From contig CM114272.1 in assembly GCA_050084515.1 (NCBI GenBank), forward strand, positions 46,252,001-46,316,000: 64,000 nucleotides of DNA, in the 5' to 3' direction. The notes beneath the pieces are model-generated. The model was given only the letters and a program-made list of their open reading frames with translations, did not search any database and was not told the origin of the DNA. Source of the DNA: Blasia pusilla (lineage: Eukaryota; Marchantiophyta; Marchantiopsida; Blasiales). Of the stretch, positions 10,760-21,645 are shown piece after piece (position 1 is the stretch's first letter; each line of letters starts with the position of its first letter). A program made the position numbers and the translations under genes.

Positions 10760-12782
10760 GATTGTATCAGAGGGGAATGTCACCCACCATTGGATCCAGG
10801 ACTGCGATCGGGTGAGGAAGGTGCTTACGACGCACCCGGGAGAGTACATGGGGTTCTTGGGCGATGCCCTCGTCAATCAGATGCTTGCAAAGGGTGCTCA
10901 GATTAAGAAGAAAACTTGGGCAAACAAGTTTATTTCTCAAGATGCAGCCGTAACCATCCTTTGCTAGTCGAAGATACAGGCCGCGAAGAAAAGCGCTGCA
11001 CTGGAGCTGGAGCGGAGGGAGAAGGTATCTGCGTCTGAGCGCGCCAAATTCATCCAAGCTGCAGTATCTGCTGCAACAAAATACATAGCGAGCAAGATGC
11101 AGCGATACATTAGCATTCTCAACCCCGAACTTGGTCCCGAGTTCTACAAGGAGCTGAAGGCGATTATCAAGCGCCAGCGGAAGAGGGATGAAGATTCGCA
11201 TGGTCGCATTGGAGAGAAAGTGTCGCTGGATCGCGTGCATCAGTTTGTGTTGTCCGGGATAAGCGAGTTCAGGAGGATAAGACTGATGAAAATCAGTCTC
11301 GAGGGCTCAGAGGCCCAAAAGAGGGCGGCACACCATCCTTCGGGTGTGTCCGATCCAGTGATCTCGCATTGGCGAATGGTCGTTCTGGGATGCGTTGCGG
11401 GTAATCGGGAAGTCCGTGTTGGACGGTCTGCAAGCGGAGCTCAGAAGATTAGAGCCCATTCCGCCGGAAGCAAACCTTGAAAGTTCTGGAGATTACGAGG
11501 TTTGGCTCCACGACATCCGGGACAAGCCAACCAAAAACCTAGGATTCAAGACCATGTTCAAGGTTTGCATCCTCCCTCACGCAAAGCTTGACGAAGAAGT
11601 AGAGGGGAACAAACGGGATCAAGTGAAGAAGAAGCGAGATCTACAGGAGCAGAAGGCCGATTCTGTTCGACTAAAAGCTGCCCAACGGATGGTCTTCAGG
11701 TACCTCGTCCAGTGTAAGAACGCAGGTACGTGGGGAAAATTACCGGTAGCCTTGAAATTGTGGGCTTCCCCGCCGGATGCAGAGTTATTCTCCATGTACG
11801 ACGTGGAGATGGGGCAGCACATGTCCGATTGGGAGGTGGAGAATTGCCCCATTTGGATCGACTTCAACGACCCTGAAGACATCACGGATAAGGACTTACG
11901 AGTGCTTCATGATGCAGTGGCCTCAGGACGAGACGACATCCCCAATTTCGTCCAGCCTGAAGACTTCTTCGGAGGAGATGCAGAAGAGCAGGCCCACGAG
12001 ACAGCTGAGTTGGCTTCCAAGGTCCGGACAGCCAAAGACAAATCCACAGCGGGTCTCAAAGGCAAGGCGAGGGGAGGGAAAAATTCAGAGGCCGAGTCTT
12101 CCCAAAGAGAGGCTGAAGATTCAAGGCCAGAGGCGGAATCGTCCGGACGAGCGGGGAGAGAGGGTCGGACCAGGTCCTCGGCAAAAAAAATGCCACCAGA
12201 ATCCGAGGTCATAGAAACCCCGACAAGCCGTCCCCATGCTAGGGAGAAGCGGAAGCGAGAGGTGCCCGGGTTGTCCCAAGGAGAATACAGCCCATCATCC
12301 TTGGGAAGACACAGACAAACAACGACCTGGACAAGCGTCCTCCTTCAGTTCACTCCTTTACTGGATGAGCTGAAGAGCTTCAGTTCTCAAGCGTCGACAC
12401 CAGCCATCGAAAAATTGACAACGCTTGGATGGAAGCTCCAACGAAACGGGCCGCTGCATGGACGGTGAATGGAGTGGTCGAAGAGGTTGCGGTGGATCTC
12501 TTGATCGCCGATCTGCCCTCGGGGTTGCGACTTTGGGGCGAGAATCCGTTAGACGAGGTACCTGAGTGGAATGTGCCGATCACTTATGACCAGATTGCAC
12601 TTTTGTTCTCCTTTGCAGACGCCTATCTGAGTGACAGGGGCTGCTTCTTGGTGTTGACAGGAGGGAGCGAGGACGAGCTCTTCAACCTCCAGTGCGTCAA
12701 GAGGTCGCTAAAGTGGAGGACGGCACAATCGTGGATCATAAAAAATGAGCACCCACTCCAATCCGCGACGAGTCAAATTCGG

Positions 12783-13202
12783 GTAAGGCTCAATTCCTGT
12801 ACAATAATTTCAATTATCTTATAATGATGTGTATAATGAGAGTCAATCTGGGTTTTTTTTGTCCGTGAGCAACCCGTCGCCTTTCGACGGGTTGCTGGCT
12901 TAGAGCAGCCCATGCTCGGCTGAGAGCAACCCGTCGGTTTCCGACGGGTTGCATCTTTCCCACATACACAGGGAAAACCGCGGTGTACCTGCAACCCGTC
13001 GGAACCCGACGGGTTGCATCCAAAAACCAAAATCAACTGGGAAAACCCAAAAGCAACTGCAACCCGTCGGGTTCCGACGGGTTGGTCCGGGACAAAACAA
13101 CCCGTCGGACTCCAACAGGTTGATCCAAAGTCAGTTATTGAAAATGTTCTCAAGGCGACTTCTTTAGTTTCTGACATTGTTTCCAACGTCTTTGATTCTG
13201 AG
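12783..13202 (+). repeat. Gene 2 intron 2, palindrome array, copy 1
   Basis: The donor is GTAAGG. The acceptor is TTCTGAG here and TTTTCAG in copy 2. It contains palindromes at about 12868, 12926-12952, 12991-13017, 13059 and 13097, two of them perfect. In copy 2 the junction is in frame (DESNS then DGPL), supporting the intron call. Confidence 0.75.
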
Positions 13203-13708
13203 ATGGACCACTCCCTACGTCTCTTGCCCGTTCGCTCGCCCGAGCACAATTTCCAGTGTTCAAGATCCAGGATCCTGTGGATCCATGCTCAGATGGGTAC
13301 AGCTTAGATAGTTTGTACAATTCCCCCCCGGGAATTTACATGCAAGACAGTACCCCACTTCTGGGAAAAGTCCCCAGCCTTGATGCAAATGCTCATCGAG
13401 CTCTGCTCAAGGCAGGGTGACTTGGTGTTTGACTTAGTGGGACTTTCAGGGGCAAGTATCAAAGGCGCCTGGCAGAGTGGCAGGATCATTCTCTGCCTGG
13501 AGGGAAGGCAGGAACTGTTTGACCTTTGCAAGGAGGCAAAGGCAGAATACGAAAGGCTCGTTGGGGCGTACAACTCTCCACCGAAGCCGAGAGCTCCGGT
13601 TCTAGAGCCACCCTTGGTAGTGACTCCATCGTACTTCCAACGATTCCCAAAATCGGGAGGGCAAGGACGAAAGTGATTTTGCAAGAGCTCTCGGACGATG
13701 ACGAGTGA

Positions 13709-14219
13709 GTTCAAAGAACTCAACGACCCAGCTTGACTGCAGCGTTTGGAGTAGGGAGTTTTTTGATAATGAGGCAAAAGATTTCATAGAATAGATCAAA
13801 TGTACAGTTCCGAGCTTTTTTCGGATGATATAAAGCAGAAGATTTTTTCGATCGATGGTGGTGCTTGTAAATGTTTGCTGATCATTTTGTCTTTTGGAAT
13901 GTGATCGTCTATGTACTCCACGGACTTCTACTTTGCAACCCGTCGGATTTCTCCTGCTTGCAACTTTCACTTTATGAAAACTACAACCCGTCGGATTTCT
14001 CCTCCTTGCAACTTTTCGCTTTTTGACCACTGCACCCTTTTTACCACCTCCAGGCAACCTGTCTGATTTCGAGTTTCTGATCGGACCCTTTCCCTGTTGG
14101 TCCAACTTAAGAGGCAGTCTGGCGGGCTTCTTCCCTTGGCACCTTCCCCTCAACTCGTAAAGGCAGGCGTAGGCTTCTTTTCTTCTCTCAGACGTGTTGG
14201 ATTCCTTCTACCTGTGCAG
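13709..14219 (+). other. 3' untranslated sequence of gene 2 and palindrome half-sites
   Basis: Follows the stop after LSDDDE. It contains a 3'-UTR-like block (CATAGAATAGATCAAATGTA, then GATATAAAGC) that is repeated in diverged form at 14497-14560. Single arms GCAACCCGTCGGATTTCTCC recur at about 13936 and 13984. It ends at CTGTGCAG, a possible splice acceptor for the next open segment. Confidence 0.45.
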
Positions 14220-14515
14220 TTGGCATAGTGGTATTACCAGGGACGAAGCACATATTGATACTGGATGGGTGTCACATTGCAAAGCGTACAAGGTATACTG
14301 CCGAGGAAGGCGGCGGGACTCGAGACAGGTTACATGGGACCGTTATGGTGTACCTAGGGGGGGGCCAAGGCTCTCGAATTCGCCAACATTTTCGATCCCC
14401 GTCTACAATCGGCTAGAGGAGCCACTTGAATCCCATGACATTCCTTTGGTACTGTCACCGAGGAGAGTTAGGAGTAAATTTGTAGATGACGAGGCTGAAG
14501 AAATCATAGACTAGG
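14220..14515 (+). pseudogene. Possible alternative last exon of MULE gene 2, copy 1
   Basis: Begins after CTGTGCAG. The consensus with copy 2 (34385-34629) reads DGCHIAKRTRYTAEEGGG, then TWDRYGVPRGAKALEFAN and EPLESQDIPLVIVTEES, stop; copy 1 has frameshifts. The end resembles the end of the preceding exon (EPPLVVTP), and the following UTR resembles that after LSDDDE. It may therefore be a duplicated 3' end or a separately spliced last exon. No domain recognised. Confidence 0.4.
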
Positions 14516-14548
14516 TGAAATGTACATTTCCGAGGTTCCTTCGGAGGT

Positions 14549-14554
14549 AATAAA
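14549..14554 (+). terminator. Poly(A) signal AATAAA, MULE gene 2 copy 1
   Basis: AATAAA about 35-85 bases after the candidate stops, conserved at 34705-34710 in copy 2. Confidence 0.5.
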
Positions 14555-14629
14555 GGCGAGATTTTTCAACCCATAATGGTGTTTGTAAAAGTTTTTGGAA
14601 TATGTTTTTGGACTTGTGGATTGTGTTCT

Positions 14630-15430
14630 TTTAGCTACTAAGAATTTCAGTGCAACCCATATGATTCCGACTTTTTGCTTTTTGCCCCTTGCAACTTTTT
14701 AACCATTTCAGGCAACTGTCGGATTCAACAACGAGTTGATCGCTTGAGTGATCGGACTCTATCTGGTGAGACCAACTCGGCGCATTGTGGCGGGCTTCTT
14801 GACTTTTGGCTCGTTCCCCTTCATTCGTCCAACCAGTTGTAGGCTTCTTTTCTTGTCTAAGATGTGCAGGATTCCTACTACCTGTCGGATTGCCATTTCG
14901 GATTCCCAACCCGTTAGATCATCGTGGGTGCAGGGTGGAAGAAAATCACTTCTAAAAATCTTTCCTTTCTTATGGTGAGCTTTCTCACGGGTTGGGAGGG
15001 GTGCAGCTTCTTGGTTTCTCAACCTAAGGATCTGATTTGTTCCTCAAGACCAACTTTCTTGAGCAGAAACCATTCATAACCGACAGAAAGTTGGTTATGG
15101 GGAAATTTAGGGGAGGCCATGATGCAGGCAACAATCCCTGCAAAAAGAGAGGTACCCATCCGGGTGGTCCTCCAACAAAAATACCAAGGGCACTGCTTTT
15201 TGTTGACCGAGACAGGGGGGAATGTTAAGAAACTTAGGCTCACATGGAGAGTGATGGAAAAATGTTTAGGGTGGTCTTATGATGTCTCCTTTTTTCTCGC
15301 CCATAGGAAAGAGGAGGTTTTTTTAGGGCCAAATGTGGACCACTAAATACTCTCTTCTAAAGATTTCCTGAATTTGAAAGCAAACAAAAATTTCAAATAT
15401 GTCAAAAAGTTTTGAAGAGAGGAGGCGGAT
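14630..15430. other. MULE copy 1 right subterminal region, no gene seen
   Basis: Contains weak palindrome remnants (near 14650, 14710 and 14880). From 15150 on it matches copy 2 from 35425 on. There is no open frame with recognisable motifs. The first part differs from copy 2, which has a 0.64-kb segment here. Confidence 0.5.
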
Positions 15431-15439
15431 TTGGCCCTT

Positions 15440-15544
15440 TTTTTTGAAGAGAGACTCTCCTCTCTTCCTCTCTTCCTCTCTTCCTCTCCTCTCTTCCTCT
15501 CTTCCTCTCCTCTCTTACTCTCTCCTGCCAGAATACCAGCCCCC
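15440..15544. repeat. Right terminal repeat of MULE copy 1
   Basis: Pyrimidine repeats (CTCTTCCT) followed by TACTCTCTCC and the outer end CCAGAATACCAGCCCCC. Reverse complemented it pairs imperfectly with the left end (GG-GC-GGTA in common). The repeat tract is longer than in copy 2 (35695-35725). Confidence 0.75.
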
Positions 15545-15554
15545 GTTGCTATGG
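15545..15554. repeat. MULE target-site duplication, right (GTTGCTATGG)
   Basis: Identical to 3692-3701. Confidence 0.9.
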
Positions 15555-15561
15555 TGCAACC

Positions 15562-16835
15562 TGTGATACCTTCAATTTTGAAAATTTTGAGGATAAGATC
15601 AATTTTGTATACAAAGGAGTACAAAATTCTTGAGAAATGAAGACTAAAGACTACATGGAAGTAAATATTGTATATAAATGAAGTTCTTCACTATTATTTT
15701 GGTAAAATGGAAGAATGAAGAGTGTTAGGATTGATTAGGAAGCTCCTAGGATAAGGCAAAGAGATGGAAAATCAAGGACTTGCCTTGGAGGAGAGGGAAA
15801 TGAACCAAAAAAGTCTCAAGACCAAGAACGAAGCTTGGTGTATTTAACAAAGACAACGAAGCACGAGAAAGCCAAGTACTTGGTAATGAAGTACTTGAAG
15901 ACGAAGCACCAAGATGTTGTACGAAGTACTTGGAACAAAGAAGGAGAGTGAAGCACTTCGCTAGTCCAGGAAGAACAAAGATGCCAAGAACTTTGCAACC
16001 AACAGAGAACTGTTCGCGATTTCAAGCGGCACATCGTTAGAGTAGTTAGGCTAGGAACATACATGACACTTCAGAGCAGATAGGAAGGTAGGGCAGTTAG
16101 TGATAGCAAATTCCTAGGGATCATAGGAAAAGCCACGAGAACCGTAGATTAAAGTAGTTAAAAGATCCTAAGAAGTGTCTACTTCTCAAGAAGCGCTTTA
16201 GATGATTGGCACTGACACCGTTTGAGAGGCTATTTAAAGATCATCAAAGTAGTTCCTAGTATCATTCTCTTACGACGTCCTTATGCTGTAGGAATGGTCC
16301 AAAAAGGGAGTAGTACTCTCTCGAGCTTGTAAATACTTTGAAGCTTTCTTGTTCTTGATGGAATAGCAGAGACCTCCTTTCTTTACTCTGATGTGCGGTG
16401 TCTATGAATGGTCTTCTTGGGTCTAAAGAGTGAGGAGTGGATTGGGAGAGAAGCTTTTACCAAAATAATGATCAATAATGAGATGTAAGAAATATGTTCG
16501 ATAGAGAGTAGTCTACCATGACGGATTGAATTCCGAGAGTAGGAAGAGCCATCTCACTACTGAGATCTCTGCGAGGTTCTTTTGTGTTGAGTGAGAATCT
16601 GCCAAAGCGTTTGTTCTATTCCACTAGAGAGGATAAATTGAAGGAAATCTTGGTACTTGTTGGAGAAAGAATGTCCTAGTGAATGCATGTATTCGACTTA
16701 TATACGTATCTTGATACCTTTTACATGATAACAAATACATTAAACTCTCTTTTCAGATAATAGTGATCTTCTTGGGGATCAAACTTCACAATTATTCATT
16801 AAAAATATCATTTTCTATTATCCTTGTACATTACA
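15562..16835 (+). repeat. Solo LTR, family L (1.27 kb)
   Basis: Runs TGTGATACC to CATTACA (TG...CA). The flanks CAACC (15557-15561) and TAACC (16836-16840) are a 5-bp duplication with one mismatch. It sits in gypsy A only 7 bp from the MULE duplication. No coding sequence. Confidence 0.75.
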
Positions 16836-17199
16836 TAACCCTATCTTAAACAACATGACTTGATTGCTCCCCTACAGCCAATTGCACAATCTTATCTCCT
16901 CCATGTGCAGTACTCGGAACCACGCTCAATGATGTGGCTATCATCTCTTGGCGTTCCTGGAAAACATCCCAAGATGTCCACGGATGTCTCTCCCAATCTC
17001 CCTTGGTATGTTGACATTCTCATATCTGGCCCCAGCCATTGCCTCAACCGTCTCAGTGGGCATGAGGCTCACCAATGCAACAGTTGTGACATATCGCAAT
17101 CTCAAACGACGCTACTCAGCTACTCCTAAGGTGATGATCTATGTTAAGCAATTCAAGTCCATCTCCTAACCCAAGACATATCATCGTGATGACTCTAAT

Positions 17200-18080
17200 C
17201 ATGACGGTACTCTAGTTACCAATCGCACGCTCTTGCTCATCGGCATTGGGCTCCACCAACCGATATACCTAGTCATCCCACACCAAGCGAGGTCCGACCT
17301 CCTTGTATGCAGCAAGAAAACTCACAAACGTGGGAAAGGCTGCCCGTGGCATGCCAATTTGGTTGACCACAATCAACGGTGGTCGATCATCGTGCCTCAA
17401 CGTCTGTGATCAACAACCTCGATCTAGAATAGAATCCACCAAAAAATGGGGGGCTCCTCTCTCGCATATGCCCTCTACAAGACCTCATGTGGCACCAAGT
17501 TGGTCCACCAAAGACGTAGGCAATGTGCTCGTGATCTTACACTTGCCGCATCCAACAACACTACTGGAAAGATCCATGCGTGCACTTGATGTGCACTCGT
17601 CATCACAATGGACGGCGAATCGCCCAAAATTGGCACATTCTCCAGAATGTACGTGAGAGAACGGGACTGATGTTCCTGTAAACATCGCAAGATCCTCATC
17701 ATCTCTCAAAATAATCTGGAATGAGTATCAGCCAACCCGTAACCTCGTCCAACACTCGATTGGCCTTGACACGACCAACCAGAAATGACCAAATCTATGT
17801 TCCCTACCCGCTCCAAGTCCTACGTTCCTAGCAATAAAATGTCCCTCGGTATGGAACTTTGGGCATCCCTCTATGGTGAACGGAGACAACAAGTTGGGAA
17901 ATCAGAGGTGTAACTGCACCATATGTCATAGTGAAACGTGTCTCGCAACCTCATCAAACTCAACTATAAATAATGCTGCACGCGCATTGCAACATGGAAA
18001 ACAATAGCCAATTGAGTGATGATCCTTCCAAAGAGATCCAACACTCGAATACCCTCCTTTGTGACACACTACATAATTTG
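17200..18080 (-). pseudogene. C5-cytosine DNA methyltransferase domain within gypsy A
   Basis: The minus-strand frames show C5-methyltransferase landmarks in order: motif I GIRVLDLFGRI (18059-18025), motif IV GWSCQGQS with the catalytic Cys of the usual PCQ (near 17770), GLADTHSRLF and EMMRILRCLQ, motif VI LENVP with the ENV glutamate (near 17643), and motif VIII VRSRAHCLRLWWTNL (near 17520). Remains of motif IX/X lie near 17240. It lies between the protease and the RT linker of the polyprotein. C5 methyltransferases inside charophyte gypsy elements are established; this copy has P-to-S and G-to-R changes at motifs IV and I plus stops, so it is inactive. It would have methylated cytosines, possibly in the element's own DNA. 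Confidence 0.8.
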
Positions 18081-18559
18081 TGTGGTGTCCAAGGATGTCA
18101 TTGTAGCACTCCCAACTACTTTGAGTTCCTATAACCCGTCACGCTCTTGTGTAAACGTCTTACTCCACGCCATCTGCACGCGCTTATCGGCCAAGCATCG
18201 AAGCTGCTCAATCGAGCCCCACAGCGACATCTCTTTTCCTCGAAATGATGCCCCTACCATAACACTCTTCACCCTAGAAGAGTGAGGCCCAGGTGTGTCA
18301 TGTGCATGGACATGCCCCTCAATCAAATCACTAGGCCACGTGATGGCATTGTTGAATGTTACTAATGTCGCCATCTCTCTTGGCCATCGATTGATCACTC
18401 CACCTGTGGATTGAATGGGTAATGAGCTAAGTTGCCCATCACTTGACTGCCATTATGGTCTGTAGGATGCTGACTCCTCCCAGTAATCCAAGGAAAACCC
18501 TATCGAGTATAATACTATTCCAACCATGATGTTATAAGACTCGGAATCGGTCCTTATCG

Positions 18560-18830
18560 CCTTGGCTCGCACCATGGACTCATGTGATGGATGTCTCGGG
18601 CAAATCCTCACCACAATTTCATATCAGATGATAAACTGCGTCGTACTTCCTCCATCCAAGAATTTTTGTATCTTGAATGGGAAATGCTCCACATCGGCCC
18701 TTGTTAGGCCCAATCCTGTAAATGTTGCCTTCTCCAACATCAAGGGTTGCACTCCGAAATCTAACAAGACAAGATTGAAAAATCTGAATGATGGACTCAC
18801 CAACTAGAAGACCTCTTCCTGGTTATCCAA
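18560..18830 (-). pseudogene. Gypsy A aspartic protease region
   Basis: Minus strand: NLVLLDFGVQPLMLEKATF then GLGLTRADVEHFPFKIQ. The VLLDFGVQPL segment corresponds to the retroviral-type protease motif L(L)DSGA, with DSG changed to DFG. It would have cleaved the polyprotein. It precedes the methyltransferase domain in transcription order and is followed by stops. Confidence 0.6.
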
Positions 18831-19890
18831 CAACACAACACCATGCGACACTATGGCACGCTCGATTGTGGGTCTAGCGGGCATCTTCTCCATATGCATC
18901 CTAGCAGCCGCAACCTCCCTTGAATCTAAGGTGGACGGCCTGAGCATAGGCTTTAAGGGCAGGTCCATCACCTCCTTTGCAATCACCTCGATCTGATTGT
19001 GACGCGAGAACACCAACTCCACGCTCACGTAGCGTAGCGATAAGCTTAAAAACCTTGGCGGGCATACCTCCTAAGGTTGTAACATCAGAAGCATAAAACA
19101 ATGGGGTGTGACACATAACAGCGATTGCCCCCCAACAACGTACTCAACACAGGCCTCACCTGAGCATCTACAATAGGAGTCATCCCACTAGCTTTTCCCA
19201 TTGCCCTCCGTGCCTGCACACCCACAATATCAACCCTCCGGGAACTCTAATCACAACCCATTGATGGGGTCCTCATCACCTCAAACAAAGTAAAAGATTG
19301 AGGAAGCTTGGTTTGTTTCGTGGCCTTCCCTCTCTATGGATACAACTCTACAACTGCCTCCATCTATGTAGTCGAGCACATCCAACCACAATCCCCCATG
19401 TCTCTGGCCGCTCCATAAGATGACCATGGCACTGATCTAGCATCAAGTAACCTCAATGCCATAACGGCAATCTATTGCTCCAATTGTTGTGTCTAAGCAG
19501 CCATCCCAACCTCATGCCCTACGTCTCCCTGGACACGTCTAAGTGGCAAAACTCTACCTCCTCCACGGGAAACTCCACCACCCCCTCAAGCAAATCCAAA
19601 TCCTCATCCACCAACGGAACCACGTGGTACGTATACACCTCTAAGCCCACCCAAACTATAAACTTGCTCTGGTGCCCTCTCTAGCCGTCGGTCCGGACGT
19701 AACTCAGGGTGTAGGCTGAAACATCGCGCAAGTGTATAACCATACCCCTAATAATGGTCACATTGGTAACTCATGGTGCAGACTCATCTCCTCCTCCATG
19801 CTGAGGCACACGTCCACTATCGTGATGGGTGCAATCGCGTTGCATGGACTCCTAATATCCTCCCTAAGCTCGTGGTGCCACAGTCCTCTC
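18831..19890 (-). other. Gypsy A region between gag and protease, no clear domain
   Basis: Short open stretches on the minus strand (for example 19028-18804, with the basic, Met-rich REVAAARMHMEKMPARPTI) fit the gag-protease linker. There are many stops and no zinc knuckle was found. Confidence 0.4.
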
Positions 19891-20900
19891 CTGAAATGCA
19901 TGTTGTTGCACTAGTGGTGTAGACAATCATGATTGCTCGTGCATGGAATCCATGGATGTTACGCTCTCCTCAGCCATGTTGCGCTCAATATTCTCCGTGG
20001 TCTCAAAAACATCTCTCAACGTAGGTGAGCTGCGCATAAGAAGTATCCCATCCCCTCATCCATTTCCACAGGTCTCAGTCTAGCATCGCGTATCATGCTT
20101 GGATAGCCTGGCACTCTGTCACCCCTTGAGAGACACTAATCAATCAATGCAATTGAGTGAATGCCTCAAGCAAACTCTCACATGGGCGCCTATGGAAGTC
20201 ATGGATGCTCCGCAATGTCTTGGTCTATACCCCCTAGTAGCTCATCCAAAATTCCACAAAGAACTCAACCACGGGGTTGAGCCTAGGACGAACCTGATTG
20301 GATGATGCAACTGCTCTAGTTCAAGTTACCCCTCCTAACACATCATTGGTGAAAGAGGAAGTAGCCTCTCCTAGCTCCTCCTTCTCATTTAGAGATGGCC
20401 CAGTCCATGATAGATAGTGTGGGTCATAGTAAAGTCTCCATGCCTCAATCTCATGGACATATCTCTGGAAGAACTCACGATAATCGTCCATGGGCACTCT
20501 CTATAAATGTTGGAAAATTCCGTTCCATGCTGTAAATAGGTTGAATTCTCTAGAGTTCCTGGCAAGCTATGAATCATACCAACTCCTAAACTCCGCAATG
20601 AAGTTGTGCAACTTGATTGTGGCTATAGCACCCAAAAACCTACGTGGTCCTCTACCCCGGTCATCCATCTTGTACTTGTAGGCGGCACGACCACTCACTA
20701 TGTGTGGTGGTAGACTAGCAAACTCCTCTACGCCCTCCACCTTGTCTGAAGATGACACACAAGGAGGTTGAGGTGATCTCTCACGTGGAGACCCTCGAAA
20801 CCTTACGGCACTCCCCGTAAAATCTCTAGAGCTACTCTCAAGTCCACCACCTCACCTCTTAAATTCCTAAAAGAACGCCCTGATGCCCCTCGCGCCCTTT
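19891..20900 (-). pseudogene. Gypsy A gag remnant
   Basis: Minus strand: YKYKMDDRGRGPRRFLGAI, LHNFIAEFRSWYDS, then PMDDYREFFQRYVHEIEAW and a helical continuation to about 19900. The same protein is found on the plus strand at 39600-39999 (gypsy B), which confirms frame and identity. It would form the particle core. It is broken by stops. Confidence 0.65.
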
Positions 20901-21399
20901 TCACGCGATCACTCTCAATCTTACGAGTAATCGCTCAATCACTCAACCCTATATGCGGCACTCAATCTACACTTTCTCTCATTGAGATGTGTGTAGAAAA
21001 TCCACTATTTTCCTATCGTCTCATCGGCAAAACATACCCTCAACTTTGGACATCCCACACATGTCTATGTTTCCTAAAACCATACATCAATGATGCTCTT
21101 AGCATCAACACAAAATCCAATATCCCAAATAACTACCCAATTCCCAGAATTCCCTCACATATGCAAGGCAAAAGACCAGAATGAGTAACCTGAACAATGT
21201 CTGTGTCACTCCTCAACAAAAAGAAACCTCGACCCCAACTTGGTCGTGAAGATAAACTCCTCCAATCATCAAGTCCTACTCCCTTGGTATCAACGATGAT
21301 CAAACTCCTCGATGTGTGATGCGGGTCCAACGGTACGGTGTAGCACTAGCGAGAAGGGACGGCTACAAACCGCATGGCACTTGGTGATGGGGTGCAGCA

Positions 21400-21645
21400 C
21401 TCAATGACATACCCTCTTAAATAAAAAACACACGCTCTGCTCTGTAGTGATAGTACCGCTCGGAGATCGAGACAGTGCGGTGCGACTACGAGTGGCATGG
21501 CACGGCGATTGGCGGCGCGGCTACGGGAGTCACGGAACGGTACTCAATCTTAGTCGAGCAGCTACCAATCACAAAACATAGCAAAGTGGAAAGAAAACTT
21601 GGACCCCATAAATTAGGTGATCACATGCCCTTATGGACATTACCT
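21400..21645 (-). other. Gypsy A untranslated leader next to the lost LTR
   Basis: On the minus strand GTGATTGGTAGCTGCTCGAC is followed by a CG-rich stretch and AGAGGGTATGTCATTGAGTG. It matches the plus-strand leader of gypsy B at 36570-36756. A GATTGGTAG-type primer-binding site is possible but unproven. Confidence 0.5.

Larger units (their letters stand above)
9398..13708 (+). pseudogene. MULE gene 2: coiled coil, ParB/Srx-like motif and amino-methyltransferase-like domain, copy 1
   Basis: The start is ATG 9398 (MTRKKSQANKSG), the same methionine as in copy 2. The order is a basic tail, a long coiled coil (EIRQQEIKEREREAEMHNQ), a ParB/Srx-like motif (FIWDGNHRFMAW), a helical middle, a charged linker, then methyltransferase motifs: IV-like DLLIADLPSGLRLW, V-like ADAYLSDRGCFLVLTG, X-like HFWEKSPALMQMLIELC, and I-like GDLVFDLVGLSGAS. 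Order IV-X-I is the class-beta N4C/N6A methyltransferase arrangement. DLPS in place of (D/S/N)PP(Y/W), and the altered FxGxG, leave activity uncertain. Intron 1 (10087-10759) joins MHAMNT to IVSEGN in frame; intron 2 is 12783-13202. Relative to copy 2 about 430 bp of the exon 1 region are deleted, and there are frameshifts near 10960, 11370, 12400 and 13325. The ParB-methyltransferase fusion is my inference. Confidence 0.65.
3702..15544. mobile_element. Complete 11.8-kb Mutator-like element, copy 1
   Basis: The left end is AGGAGCGGTAAGAGGAGAGG and the right end, reverse complemented, is GGGGGCTGGTATTCTGG followed by GAGAGGAA-type repeats, so the terminal inverted repeats are short and imperfect. 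It carries two divergent genes, a transposase on the minus strand (7989-4104) and a second gene on the plus strand (9398 to about 14470). They are separated by a 1.4-kb palindrome-rich region with the TATA box of the plus-strand gene. It matches copy 2 at 23215-35725 end to end in the same orientation. Both genes hold frameshifts, so this copy is non-autonomous or dead. Confidence 0.9.

Noticed and set aside
13901-14140. Further complete palindromes after the gene 2 stop
   Set aside because: Only single arms followed by ATTTCTCC are present. They are half-sites and were not counted as palindromes.
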